Shown here piece by piece: positions 16,205 to 24,088 of a DNA stretch of 64,000 nt (position 1 is the first letter of the stretch; the number at the start of each line of letters is the position of its first letter). A program made the translations under genes and the position numbers. The notes under the pieces were generated by a model that had not been told where the DNA came from, did no database searches, and worked only from the letters and a program-made list of their open reading frames with translations. This stretch comes from Clostridiaceae bacterium (GTDB lineage Bacteria; Bacillota; Clostridia; Oscillospirales; Acutalibacteraceae): positions 1-64,000 of the forward strand of contig JAEDGF010000001.1 in NCBI GenBank assembly GCA_016297645.1, written 5' to 3'.

Positions 16205-17725
16205 GTGAACATGAATTTATTTCCCGAGCATATTTCCGTTATCTCGGGCGGCAATGAACTGACCGAACAGGCAGCAGAAAACGAAAAGATATCGGTAAAA
16301 ATTACAGCCGACGGCACGGTAACGGTAAAGTCGGCGAATGTAGGCGTTTCGTTCGTGAAGCTCTTCTTCAAGCGTGTTTTTTCGGGCAGCGCGCTCATTT
16401 ACGGCGACTGTTTTGAGCGCGGCTACGGCGATCTATCTTGGAAAGAGGACAGACGCGACCTGCTGCACTGGTATTTTATAGCAGCCGACGGCAACAGTTT
16501 TTACGGATACGGAGTAAAGACACAGCCGAACGCCCTCTGCGCATGGAGAGTTCATGATAAAGAGATCGAACTCACTTGCGATGTAAGAAACGGTACGGAC
16601 AAATTACAATTTAAGGAAGAATTCCCGATAGCTCAGCTTGCTTTTAAAACAGGCAGCGGCAATCTTCACGATTTTTGCCGCAGCTTCTGCAACACCATGT
16701 GCGATGCTCCGCGCTCATGCCGCCGTCCCGTTTTCGGTGCGAACGACTGGTACTGCAATTACGGCGACAGCTCCGCAAAGAAAATTCTGCGCGCCGCAAA
16801 ATTTGCCGTGAAGTGTGCGGACGGACTCCCCTATAAGCCCTTTATGGTAATAGACGACGGTTGGCAGAAAAACCACGACGAGGATTTTAACGGCGGCGAA
16901 TGGGATGAAGCGAACGACCGCTTTTCCGACATGGCAAAGCTTGCGTCCGATATTGACGCCGCCGGTGCAATTCCGGGAATATGGTTCCGACCGCTTCAAA
17001 GCAAGATACAGCTTCCGGACGAGTGTTTTTCCGACCGAGAGAATCTTTTTCTCGACCCCTCGCACCCCAAAACGCTCGAAACCGTAAAAAACGACATAGC
17101 CCGTTTTTACAAATGGGGCTTCAAGCTCGTCAAGTTCGACTTTGTAACATACGATATCTTTTACAAGTGGGGCTTTGAAATACCGGAAAATTATTTTTCG
17201 ACAGAAAAGCATTTCTTTGACAAGACAAAGACAACAGCGCAGATAATCAAGGACTTCTACAAAGTTATCCGCAGCGCCGCCCCTGACGATCTTCTGCTGC
17301 TCGGCTGCAACGCGATAGGACATCTCGCAGCCGGAATTATCGATATGCAGCGCACGGGTGACGACACAAGCGGCGAAAGCTGGGAAAGAACGCGCAAAAT
17401 GGGCGTGAATACGCTTGCATTTCGCTCTATGCAGCACGGCACATTCTTTGACGCGGATGCAGACTGTGTCGGCTTTACCGATAAAGTTCCCTTTGAAATG
17501 AGTGTCCGTTGGCTCGATGTCGTTTCAAAAAGCTCTACCCCCCTGTTCGTTTCCGTTGCCGAAGCTAACGAAACGCCGCAGACAGCCCGTGCAGTTGCCG
17601 AAGCTTTTAATAACGCCGTGTTCTGCCGTAACATTTCAAAGCCTCTCGACTGGCTCGACAGCTTGATGCCCCATGAATGGCAGAGTGACATGGGAACAGA
17701 CTCATACGACTGGAATACAAAGTAA
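16205..17725 (+). CDS. GH36-like (clan GH-D) glycoside hydrolase, alpha-galactosidase family
   Basis: 506 residues, shorter than classical GH36 alpha-galactosidases (about 700). An N-terminal beta region (1-170) precedes a TIM barrel. Barrel motifs: FGANDWYCNYG, MVIDDGWQ, IPGIWFRPL, nucleophile Asp312 in LVKFDF, and the acid/base region QRTGDD (386-387). No signal peptide, so it is probably cytosolic and works on imported oligosaccharides. GTG start chosen because GAGGGGG lies 10 bp upstream; ATG at 16211 is the alternative. Monocistronic with its own promoter. Exact specificity is unclear and not necessarily galactose. Confidence 0.8.
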   Translation: MNMNLFPEHISVISGGNELTEQAAENEKISVKITADGTVTVKSANVGVSFVKLFFKRVFSGSALIYGDCFERGYGDLSWKEDRRDLLHWYFIAADGNSFYGYGVKTQPNALCAWRVHDKEIELTCDVRNGTDKLQFKEEFPIAQLAFKTGSGNLHDFCRSFCNTMCDAPRSCRRPVFGANDWYCNYGDSSAKKILRAAKFAVKCADGLPYKPFMVIDDGWQKNHDEDFNGGEWDEANDRFSDMAKLASDIDAAGAIPGIWFRPLQSKIQLPDECFSDRENLFLDPSHPKTLETVKNDIARFYKWGFKLVKFDFVTYDIFYKWGFEIPENYFSTEKHFFDKTKTTAQIIKDFYKVIRSAAPDDLLLLGCNAIGHLAAGIIDMQRTGDDTSGESWERTRKMGVNTLAFRSMQHGTFFDADADCVGFTDKVPFEMSVRWLDVVSKSSTPLFVSVAEANETPQTARAVAEAFNNAVFCRNISKPLDWLDSLMPHEWQSDMGTDSYDWNTK

Positions 17726-17840
17726 CGGCACCGCAAAAATAAATTAAAACAGAAATGTAAAGAGCGGAAAGCAAAGCCGTGCGAAAGTCTGCTTCTGCAA
17801 AATTACCACACTGCCCCCTTTATTTTTTGCGTTAAAGGCA

Positions 17841-17869
17841 TTTACAACAATGCTTTGTTTTGCTAAAAT
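17841..17869 (+). promoter_or_regulatory. Probable promoter of the NagD-like gene
   Basis: TTTACA (17841-17846), 17-bp spacer, TAAAAT (17864-17869), 26 bp before the start codon. Confidence 0.6.
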
Positions 17870-17895
17870 ATAATAAAAAACGAAAGCGATCTTTT

Positions 17896-18675
17896 ATGGA
17901 AGAACTTAGAAACAAAAAAGGTTTTATATGCGATATGGACGGTGTCATCTACCACGGCAACCGTCTGCTGCCCGGCGTTAAAGAGTTCGTCGAATGGCTT
18001 TACAGAGAGAAAAAGCACTTCCTTTTCCTCACGAATTCTTCGGATCGTTCCCCTGAGGAGCTTCAACAAAAGCTCAAAAGAATGGGACTCGAAGTTGACG
18101 CAAGCCATTTCTACACGAGTGCGCTTGCAACGGCAAAATTCATAAGCAGTCAGGCACCGGGTTGCAGCGCCTATGTTATCGGCGGTGCAGGACTTATAAT
18201 GGCACTCCATGATGCGGGAATAACAATGAATGATGTCGACCCCGATTATGTTGTTATCGGCGAGGGCAACTCGTACAACTACGAGAACATTCTCAAAGCA
18301 GTCCGTCTTGTAAACAAGGGTGCAAAGCTCATAGGCACAAACAGCGACCTCACAGGTCCCACCGAGGACGGCATTGTTCCGGCTTGCCGCGCAATGATCG
18401 CGCCCATTGAAATGGCGTCCGGCAAGACCGCGTATTTTGTCGGCAAGCCCAACCCCCTTATGATGCGCACAGGGCTTCGCATTCTGGGCGTTCACTCTGC
18501 GGAGGCGGTTATGATAGGCGACAGAATGGACACCGATATGGTCGCAGGTATCGAAACCGGTCTTGATACCGTGCTTGTTTTGTCCGGCGTTACATCGAAA
18601 GAGGACATAAACAAGTTCCCGTACCGTCCGCGGCTCGTACTCTCGGGTGTCGGCGACATTCCGCCCGCAAAATAA
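17896..18675 (+). CDS. NagD-like HAD-IIA family phosphatase
   Basis: 259 residues. HAD motif I DMDGVIYHG (Asp13, Asp15), motif II FLTNSSDR, the C2 cap with GTNSD, a motif III lysine in VGKPNPLMM and motif IV IGDRMDTD. Members dephosphorylate nucleotides or sugar phosphates (NagD, AraL, PNPase-like); the substrate cannot be assigned here. The ATG at 17896 is used because an upstream in-frame ATG at 17860 lies inside the promoter. A strong terminator follows. Confidence 0.9.
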   Translation: MEELRNKKGFICDMDGVIYHGNRLLPGVKEFVEWLYREKKHFLFLTNSSDRSPEELQQKLKRMGLEVDASHFYTSALATAKFISSQAPGCSAYVIGGAGLIMALHDAGITMNDVDPDYVVIGEGNSYNYENILKAVRLVNKGAKLIGTNSDLTGPTEDGIVPACRAMIAPIEMASGKTAYFVGKPNPLMMRTGLRILGVHSAEAVMIGDRMDTDMVAGIETGLDTVLVLSGVTSKEDINKFPYRPRLVLSGVGDIPPAK

Positions 18676-18686
18676 ACAATCAACAG

Positions 18687-18735
18687 AAAAGCTCTCGCTT
18701 AAAGCAGTACCAAGGCTCTAAGCGAGAGCTTTTTT
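18687..18735 (+). terminator. Rho-independent terminator after the NagD-like gene
   Basis: Perfect 15-bp stem (AAAAGCTCTCGCTTA with TAAGCGAGAGCTTTT), then more T residues. May also stop the convergent YolD/polymerase operon. Confidence 0.85.
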
Positions 18736-18834
18736 GCGGCACTTTTACGATGAATTTTACAATACCCGACGAAAAACGCAGTACCGTCCGTGTAGAACAG
18801 TATCCGCACAAACGGTATCAGCACCGGCGAGCCG

Positions 18835-19284
18835 TCACGGTACAAAGAAGTTATCGTCCCGTTCGCCGTTTTCGGTAAGAACGAATATCTCCGAAATATC
18901 GTCAATACAAACGGAAAAAGTGCCGCAAAAGACGAGTTTACGGTGAACCGGGTCTATCCTTCGCAGTCTGCCTGCCGTACACACATACGCGCCGCCCTGT
19001 TTTTTGCTGTCACGCACGAAATATCTCACCGAAATTTCCGGCTGCGTCCCGTTTTGCAGCGCGTCGGCAAGAATGCGGAAACGGCGGTCAAGCTCCGCGC
19101 ACTCAAACTCGCACATTTCTTTTTTACTGTCGGTCAAGCGCGCCCGTTCCGTCATTGCCCCGTCCAGACCGGTCAAGGCTGCAAAGGGTGCGAACTGCGC
19201 AGCCCTGTTCTGCTGCGGCATTCGAACACGGTTGCGCGGCTCCTTATGCGGCAGTGCGGCAATATCGGCGTATTTCTCGTTCAA
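18835..19284 (-). CDS. YolD-like protein, partner of the Y-family polymerase
   Basis: 149 residues. The N-terminal RVRMPQQNRAAQFAPFAAL is the hallmark of clostridial YolD-like proteins, which are usually paired with UvrX/UmuC-type polymerases and are thought to act as an accessory subunit in place of UmuD. The TTG start overlaps the polymerase stop codon (TTGA) and is preceded by GGAGG, so translation is coupled. Shares the SOS-type promoter upstream of the polymerase gene. Confidence 0.85.
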   Translation of the reverse strand: MNEKYADIAALPHKEPRNRVRMPQQNRAAQFAPFAALTGLDGAMTERARLTDSKKEMCEFECAELDRRFRILADALQNGTQPEISVRYFVRDSKKQGGAYVCTAGRLRRIDPVHRKLVFCGTFSVCIDDISEIFVLTENGERDDNFFVP

Positions 19285-20774
19285 TTTTTATGACCTCCCG
19301 TCTGCTCGTTTCGTGCAAGACCGGTCGCACCGTCGCAAAGGCTCAACGCACGGAACACCGCATTCTTTCCGTATTTTTCCTTTATAGTGAGCATTACGCG
19401 CTGCAGCTCCTTTTCGTTCTGTGCATTATCGTTTTCAGCCGCGTCCTCGTCGGGCGGAGCTGAAAACATATCGAGCTGTTCAAAGCAGCACTCGGCAAGC
19501 GCCGCATTTTCATCCGTCATATCGTCAACACTCAGCGTTAACCGCCGTATAAGCAGCTCGGGCGAAACTTTTTCTTCAAAAATCTCGCAGAAGGCTGCAA
19601 TGAGCGCCTTCACGGACGAAGTCTTGCGCGGCAGCCGCTTAGAGCCGTGCGCCTGCGCCGGCACAAGGCGTCCGTATCTGTCCGCTTCCGTCTTGCCGTT
19701 ATAGGCTTCCCGCCGCTTCTTATCCTTCAAATTTTCGACATCATATCCGACAGTAAGCGTTATTTTGTCGGTAACCACGCGGCGTGCGGACAGATCGAGA
19801 GCAACAGCTTCCGCCATTTCTTTAAGCACAAGCTTCGCAGCTTCGTACGAATACGGGCCGGCAAGCACCTGCGACGAGCTTATACCGTGAACGGACGGAC
19901 GGTAAGCCTTTATCTGCGCCATGGTGCAGGACTCCCAGCCCCACGCGTGGTCGATAAGCAGCTCTGCGTTGATACCGAACAGACGGTAAAGGCTCTCCTC
20001 GTTTCGCACGGAATACTGCGCGATATCGCCCATTGTAAAAATGCCGCGCGCTTCAAGTCTTTTTGCAGTGCCTGCTCCCACCCTCCAAAAATCGGTAAGC
20101 GGATAGTGACTCCACAGCTTTTCGCGGTATGAGTTCTCGTCAAGCTCGGCGACACGCGCACCGTTTTCATCCGGATCCGCGTGTTTCGCCACGATATCCA
20201 TCGCGACCTTGGCAAGGTACAAATTGGTGCCCACACCTGCCGTGGCAGTTATCCCTGTTTGCAGGTAGACCTCCTTTATGAGCATCGAAGCAAGCTCACG
20301 CGGCGTAACCTTGAAGGTATCAAGATAACCGGTCGCGTCGATAAACACCTCGTCTACCGAGTAGATATGGATATCCTCCGGCGCGATGTACCGCAGATAG
20401 ATACCGTAAATTTCCGTGCTTTTCTGCATATAAAGCGACATTCTCGGCGGCGCGACCGTAACAGCCAGTTCTTTTTCGGGACACGCCGCCGCCTCGGACT
20501 CGGAAAATGCCTGCCCCGAAAAGCTACCGCCGGGGGCAAACCCACGCCGAACAAAATTCACTGCCCGCAATTTTTCCTTCAATTCAAACAGTCTTGCTCT
20601 TCCGGGGATACCGTACGCTTTAAGAGCAGGCGACACGGCAAGACATATCGTCTTGTCGGTACGGCTCTCGTCCGCCACCGTCAGAAACGCGTCCAGCGGA
20701 TCAAGCCCCCGTTCAATACACTCCACAGAAGCATAAAATGATTTTAAGTCTATACATATATAAGCCTTGGCCAT
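19281..20774 (-). CDS. Y-family translesion DNA polymerase (UmuC/UvrX type)
   Basis: 497 residues. Catalytic residues: Asp9 in ICIDLKSFYASVE, and Asp141-Glu142 in YSVDEVFID. The finger region, the thumb helix-hairpin-helix (WRVGAGTAKRLEARGI) and little-finger domain follow. Bypasses damaged template bases during SOS. The ATG at 20774 follows AGAGGTGA. It leads a two-gene operon with the YolD-like gene and has a near-perfect LexA box within its promoter. The mid-protein FVRRGFAPGGSFSG segment (75-87) is an ordinary variable loop. Confidence 0.95.
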   Translation of the reverse strand: MAKAYICIDLKSFYASVECIERGLDPLDAFLTVADESRTDKTICLAVSPALKAYGIPGRARLFELKEKLRAVNFVRRGFAPGGSFSGQAFSESEAAACPEKELAVTVAPPRMSLYMQKSTEIYGIYLRYIAPEDIHIYSVDEVFIDATGYLDTFKVTPRELASMLIKEVYLQTGITATAGVGTNLYLAKVAMDIVAKHADPDENGARVAELDENSYREKLWSHYPLTDFWRVGAGTAKRLEARGIFTMGDIAQYSVRNEESLYRLFGINAELLIDHAWGWESCTMAQIKAYRPSVHGISSSQVLAGPYSYEAAKLVLKEMAEAVALDLSARRVVTDKITLTVGYDVENLKDKKRREAYNGKTEADRYGRLVPAQAHGSKRLPRKTSSVKALIAAFCEIFEEKVSPELLIRRLTLSVDDMTDENAALAECCFEQLDMFSAPPDEDAAENDNAQNEKELQRVMLTIKEKYGKNAVFRALSLCDGATGLARNEQTGGHKN

Positions 20775-20795
20775 TACTTTTCACCTCTGCTCTAT

Positions 20796-20824
20796 ATTAT
20801 ACAGAACAAATGTTCGTTTTTCAA
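20796..20824 (-). promoter_or_regulatory. SOS promoter of the polymerase/YolD operon
   Basis: Minus strand TTGAAA (20824-20819), 17-bp spacer, TATAAT (20801-20796). The LexA box occupies most of the spacer, so LexA binding would block RNA polymerase directly. Confidence 0.85.
20803..20816. promoter_or_regulatory. LexA operator (SOS box)
   Basis: AGAACAAATGTTCG matches the Firmicute consensus CGAACRNRYGTTCG at 13 of 14 positions. Its place between the -35 and -10 boxes of a translesion polymerase gene makes function very likely. lexA itself is not in this window. Confidence 0.85.
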
Positions 20825-21071
20825 GTGTATTTTTATGCCAACCGTATGGGAAGATTTTCTCTGCCAATTCGAAAATCAGAATCATTTTATGCAGTCGCAC
20901 CTTTCATTGCAATTGCATAAGGGATAAAAAAATCAACCGAGCCTAAGCGCCGTTTTTACAACGGTCAAGACTCGATTGAAGTATACAAACTTTGATAATG
21001 AGATCGAATTGAAAAAGATGATTCGTAATAAAAATTTTTTGCATTAAACAAACTGGCTCGCTTCTCGTTTG

Positions 21072-21266
21072 TTATTTGACATTTCTATTTTTGGCGAACG
21101 GTGTTGGTATTTTTATCGTCTGTTTCAATAATTCCCATTTGCAAAAAGTATAGCTGTACCCGAGAAGATTACAAAAAATCCGTTTCAGAACTGAAAACTC
21201 CGTCTGACTTCCCTCCACTATAAAGAGGACTCTGCCGATGTGTTTATCCTTATTGATTGCCCGTGA
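21072..21266 (-). pseudogene. Remnant of an unidentified protein gene (IVEGSQTE...)
   Basis: A frame reading NKDKHIGRVLFIVEGSQTE, then FSVLKRIFCNLLGYSY, looks like the conserved start of a TOPRIM/RloB-like or related protein family (a beta strand, then VEG..TE, then a helix). It stops at 21072, far short of a domain, and has no ribosome binding site; the open frame starts inside rlmH. Probably the leftover of a deleted gene downstream of rlmH. The family identity is a guess from the motif. Confidence 0.35.
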
Positions 21267-21312
21267 AAGATTTGCCGAAAGCGGAATGGTGTTCTGTCTT
21301 TTATCGGCGATT

Positions 21313-21795
21313 TTATTTGTGGTACTTTTCACCGGCTGCGATCTTAAATGCACGGTATATCTGTTCGAGCAGCATAACGCGCGCAAGCCTGTGCGGGAAG
21401 GTCATCTCCGACATTGACATTCTTATATCAGCCTGCCGTTTAACGCTGTCAGCGATACCGCACGAACCGCCGATTATAAAAGTGATATGCGACCGCCCGG
21501 TAAGAGCCGCATCGGTGAAAATACGCGAGAATTTTTCCGAGGACATCTGTTTGCCCTCGATACACATGGCTACGACCATGCTCCCGGCAGGAATTTTTTT
21601 AGTTATTTCGGCGCCCTCGGTTTCAAGGGCTTTTGCGATTTCCGTCTGCGAGGGCTTCTCGCTTAGCGGTGCTTGTTTGATTTCAACGGTATTCACCTTT
21701 GCGAAGGGGGTAAGGCGTTTGAGGTACTCCGCGCTTGCGTCATCGAAAAAAGCGTCTTTAAGCCTGCCCACGCAGATAAGAGTAACAGCGAGCAT
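21313..21795 (-). CDS. rlmH: 23S rRNA (pseudouridine1915-N3)-methyltransferase RlmH
   Basis: 160 residues, matching the family. A SPOUT methyltransferase that methylates pseudouridine 1915 of 23S rRNA. Hallmarks are the C-terminal knot: FIIGGSCGIADSVK, then MTFPHRLARVMLLEQIYRAFKI. The ATG at 21795 (MLAVTLICVG) is 6 nt after GGGAGGG; the in-frame upstream start is before that site. It lies 14 bp behind walJ, the same pairing as near walR operons of Firmicutes. Confidence 0.97.
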   Translation of the reverse strand: MLAVTLICVGRLKDAFFDDASAEYLKRLTPFAKVNTVEIKQAPLSEKPSQTEIAKALETEGAEITKKIPAGSMVVAMCIEGKQMSSEKFSRIFTDAALTGRSHITFIIGGSCGIADSVKRQADIRMSMSEMTFPHRLARVMLLEQIYRAFKIAAGEKYHK

Positions 21796-21809
21796 GAATA
21801 TTCCCTCCC

Positions 21810-22598
21810 TCAAAAAACCGTGAATCTTTTTGAATTGACCGGTTCGGCAACCGACAGCTCGTAATCCGTACTCTCCTGCGCACCTGCCCGTTTAAGGCTT
21901 GAATGCGTCCATTTGTACGCCAGTTCCGGCGTGTTGTTCTCACGGCTGAGGTGACCGAGAACAAGACGCGTTGTTCCGCTTTCGAGAAGGCGGACGGCGG
22001 CATCGGCGCAGTCGTCGTTGGAAAGGTGTCCCGTTTCGGAGCGGATACGCCTTTTGAGAAGCTCGTCATACGGTCCGGTACGGAGCATTTCGCTATCGTA
22101 ATTCGATTCGAGCAGTACGAGGTCGCACCCCATTATTCCGTTGAAAACCGCGTCCGAAAAAACGCCCGTATCGGTCGCGATACCCACTGTGCGGTCGGGA
22201 AGCTCTATCCGGTAGCCGCAGCTCTCCTTTGCATCGTGAGAGGTGGGAAAGCGCGAAACGAACATATCACCCACGGCAATGCCCTTTTCGGTTATTATCT
22301 CGTGACGGAATTTTTCGTTCAGATGACCGTGGGTCAGCAGATACGACAGCGTTCCGCCGGAGGCGAAAACGGGGATGCCGAACTTTGAGGCAAACACCCT
22401 CATTCCGAGAATGTGGTCGCTGTGTTCGTGCGTTATGAAGATAGCCTTGACCGACTCGGGAGTAAGCCCGGCTCTGTCGAGCGCAAGGCAAAGCTGCTTG
22501 CAGTTCATTCCGGCATCAACAAGTATGCCTTCGGAAGAAGTCCCTATGTAAGTCGAGTTCCCCGACGAGGAGGAACAGAGCGTGCAAAATCTTGCCAT
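21810..22598 (-). CDS. walJ: MBL-fold metallohydrolase WalJ/YycJ
   Basis: 262 residues. N-terminal FCTLCSSSSGNSTYIG and metal-binding THEHSDH (with His pairs downstream, PTSHD, the Asp of ATDTGVFSD and LGHLS) fit WalJ/YycJ. WalJ is a metallo-beta-lactamase-fold protein with reported 5'-3' exonuclease activity and a link to cell division in other Firmicutes. The rest of the wal operon is absent here; only rlmH follows. Confidence 0.92.
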   Translation of the reverse strand: MARFCTLCSSSSGNSTYIGTSSEGILVDAGMNCKQLCLALDRAGLTPESVKAIFITHEHSDHILGMRVFASKFGIPVFASGGTLSYLLTHGHLNEKFRHEIITEKGIAVGDMFVSRFPTSHDAKESCGYRIELPDRTVGIATDTGVFSDAVFNGIMGCDLVLLESNYDSEMLRTGPYDELLKRRIRSETGHLSNDDCADAAVRLLESGTTRLVLGHLSRENNTPELAYKWTHSSLKRAGAQESTDYELSVAEPVNSKRFTVF

Positions 22599-22625
22599 AA
22601 ATATTTTTCCGTTCTTTTTAATAAT

Positions 22626-22651
22626 CGCCGTCTGTTAAAGACGGCGTTTTT
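22626..22651 (+). other. Hairpin with T tail between ddl and walJ
   Basis: CGCCGTCT / AGACGGCG stem, 5-nt loop, TTTTT on the plus strand. Genes on both sides run on the minus strand, where the stem is not followed by T residues, so a terminator role for ddl is doubtful. The rest of the 223-bp gap shows nothing recognisable. Confidence 0.4.
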
Positions 22652-22821
22652 CTATCCGTTCACAGCCTTCGCGCGCTACCTTCGGGTTGTATTTTCGCAT
22701 TTTCGTCCGGCGACAGTGCCTTATCATCCGTTTACGGTTGTTTTATAAATCTGTACACTGACGGCTTTACCGCCGCAGTCCGCAAGGAAACCTTGCAGCA
22801 CCGGGCAGCCGTTTTGTTATA

Positions 22822-24072
22822 TCAGTTTTTCGAACCTAGCTTTGAACCGAGCTTGCCGCCCTTTTGCGACGAACCGAACGAGAAATTGCCCGAGAGGATG
22901 TTCGTTTCAAACGAGAACACTATTGAATCATCCTCGCGTTTGCGTTTAAGCGCAAGCTCTATCATTTTATCGAGGAGCTTTGAATACGGGACTCCGATAG
23001 GCTCCCACAGATAAAACGAGAGCGAACCGGGAATAGTGTTTATCTCGTTTAAGTAGACCTTATCGGTCTCGCCGTCTATCATGAAATCGATTCGCGAAAC
23101 GCCGTTGCAGCCCAGAACTTTGAATGCCTTTACCGCCATGGAGCGTATTTCTTCGCGCCGCTCGGGGGTAATATCGGCGGGAATCTTTCTTGCAAGGCTT
23201 GCCATGCCGCCCTTGGTGGAGCCGGTTTTTGCACCGCCGGTCTTTGCACCCGTTTTCTTCGAGCCGCCGCCTTGCAGATATTTATTTTCATAACTGAGTA
23301 TCTCGTCGCTTTTTGCAGGCTGTTCGCATTCGCTTGCGAACGCCTCATCCGTATCGCCGCAGACGGAGCAGTTTATCTCCGTAAGGTCGGTTATGGCTCT
23401 TTCTATAAGCACGACCGTTGCGAATTTGAAGGCATCGTCAAGCGATTTTTTGAGTCCGTCCTCGTCATGTGCGACCGAAATACCGACGGAGGAGCCGAGG
23501 TTTACGGGCTTTACGATAGCCGGGAAACCTATCTTTTCTTTCGTCTTTGCTATTATTTTTTCGGGCTCGGCAAAATCGGACGCAATAAAGCGCAGGCAGT
23601 CGAGCACCGGAACGCCGTTGTCTTTCAAAACAGTTTTCATGACATATTTGTCCATACCTACGGCTGACGCGGTGACATCGCAGCCGACAAACGGCAGTCC
23701 GAGCGTTTTAAGATAGCCCTGTAAAGTGCCGTCCTCAACATTTGTGCCGTGAACGATCGGGAACGCGATATCGACATCGGAAATGACATTGCTGCCGAAC
23801 TTTTTGAACGGAAAACGCATGAGCCGAACCTTGCCGTCGATATTCATAAGAATACAGCGCGTACTCTTTTTGAGAAGCGCCGGGATATTTTTGTACTCCT
23901 CTATGCACGAGCACTCGAACGAAGTATAGAACTCGCTGTTTTTGGTGATATAAACGGGAATGATATCGTACTTTGTTTGGTCGAGCGACGCGATCGCCTG
24001 CAATGCCGAAATGATGCTGACCTCATGCTCAACGCTTTTTCCGCCGAACAGAACGCAAAGCTTTATCCGCAT
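22822..24072 (-). CDS. ddl: D-alanine-D-alanine ligase with a low-complexity loop insertion
   Basis: 416 residues against about 300-370 in most Ddl. ATP-grasp fold: VLFGGKSVEHEVS, FPIVHGTNVEDGTLQG, VKPVNLGSSVGIS, SRIDFMIDG and LNEINTIPG. Makes the D-Ala-D-Ala dipeptide for MurF. A Gly/Lys/Thr/Ser-rich insertion (residues 268-289) sits in the active-site omega-loop region right after YENKYLQ, and the C terminus carries a non-conserved tail ending KLGSKLGSKN. Lies 16 bp after murF in an operon that starts with an alpha/beta hydrolase gene. The Tyr of ENKY is kept, favouring D-Ala over D-Lac as the second substrate; this is inference. Confidence 0.93.
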   Translation of the reverse strand: MRIKLCVLFGGKSVEHEVSIISALQAIASLDQTKYDIIPVYITKNSEFYTSFECSCIEEYKNIPALLKKSTRCILMNIDGKVRLMRFPFKKFGSNVISDVDIAFPIVHGTNVEDGTLQGYLKTLGLPFVGCDVTASAVGMDKYVMKTVLKDNGVPVLDCLRFIASDFAEPEKIIAKTKEKIGFPAIVKPVNLGSSVGISVAHDEDGLKKSLDDAFKFATVVLIERAITDLTEINCSVCGDTDEAFASECEQPAKSDEILSYENKYLQGGGSKKTGAKTGGAKTGSTKGGMASLARKIPADITPERREEIRSMAVKAFKVLGCNGVSRIDFMIDGETDKVYLNEINTIPGSLSFYLWEPIGVPYSKLLDKMIELALKRKREDDSIVFSFETNILSGNFSFGSSQKGGKLGSKLGSKN

Positions 24073-24088
24073 TTTTTTATCCTCCTAA

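Noticed and set aside
20825..21071. Possible small RNA or tRNA in the gap before the polymerase operon
   Set aside because: No cloverleaf, no strong hairpin with T tail and no promoter that fits; nothing could be supported.
22626..22651. Terminator for ddl
   Set aside because: The T run follows the stem on the plus strand only, while ddl and walJ are on the minus strand.
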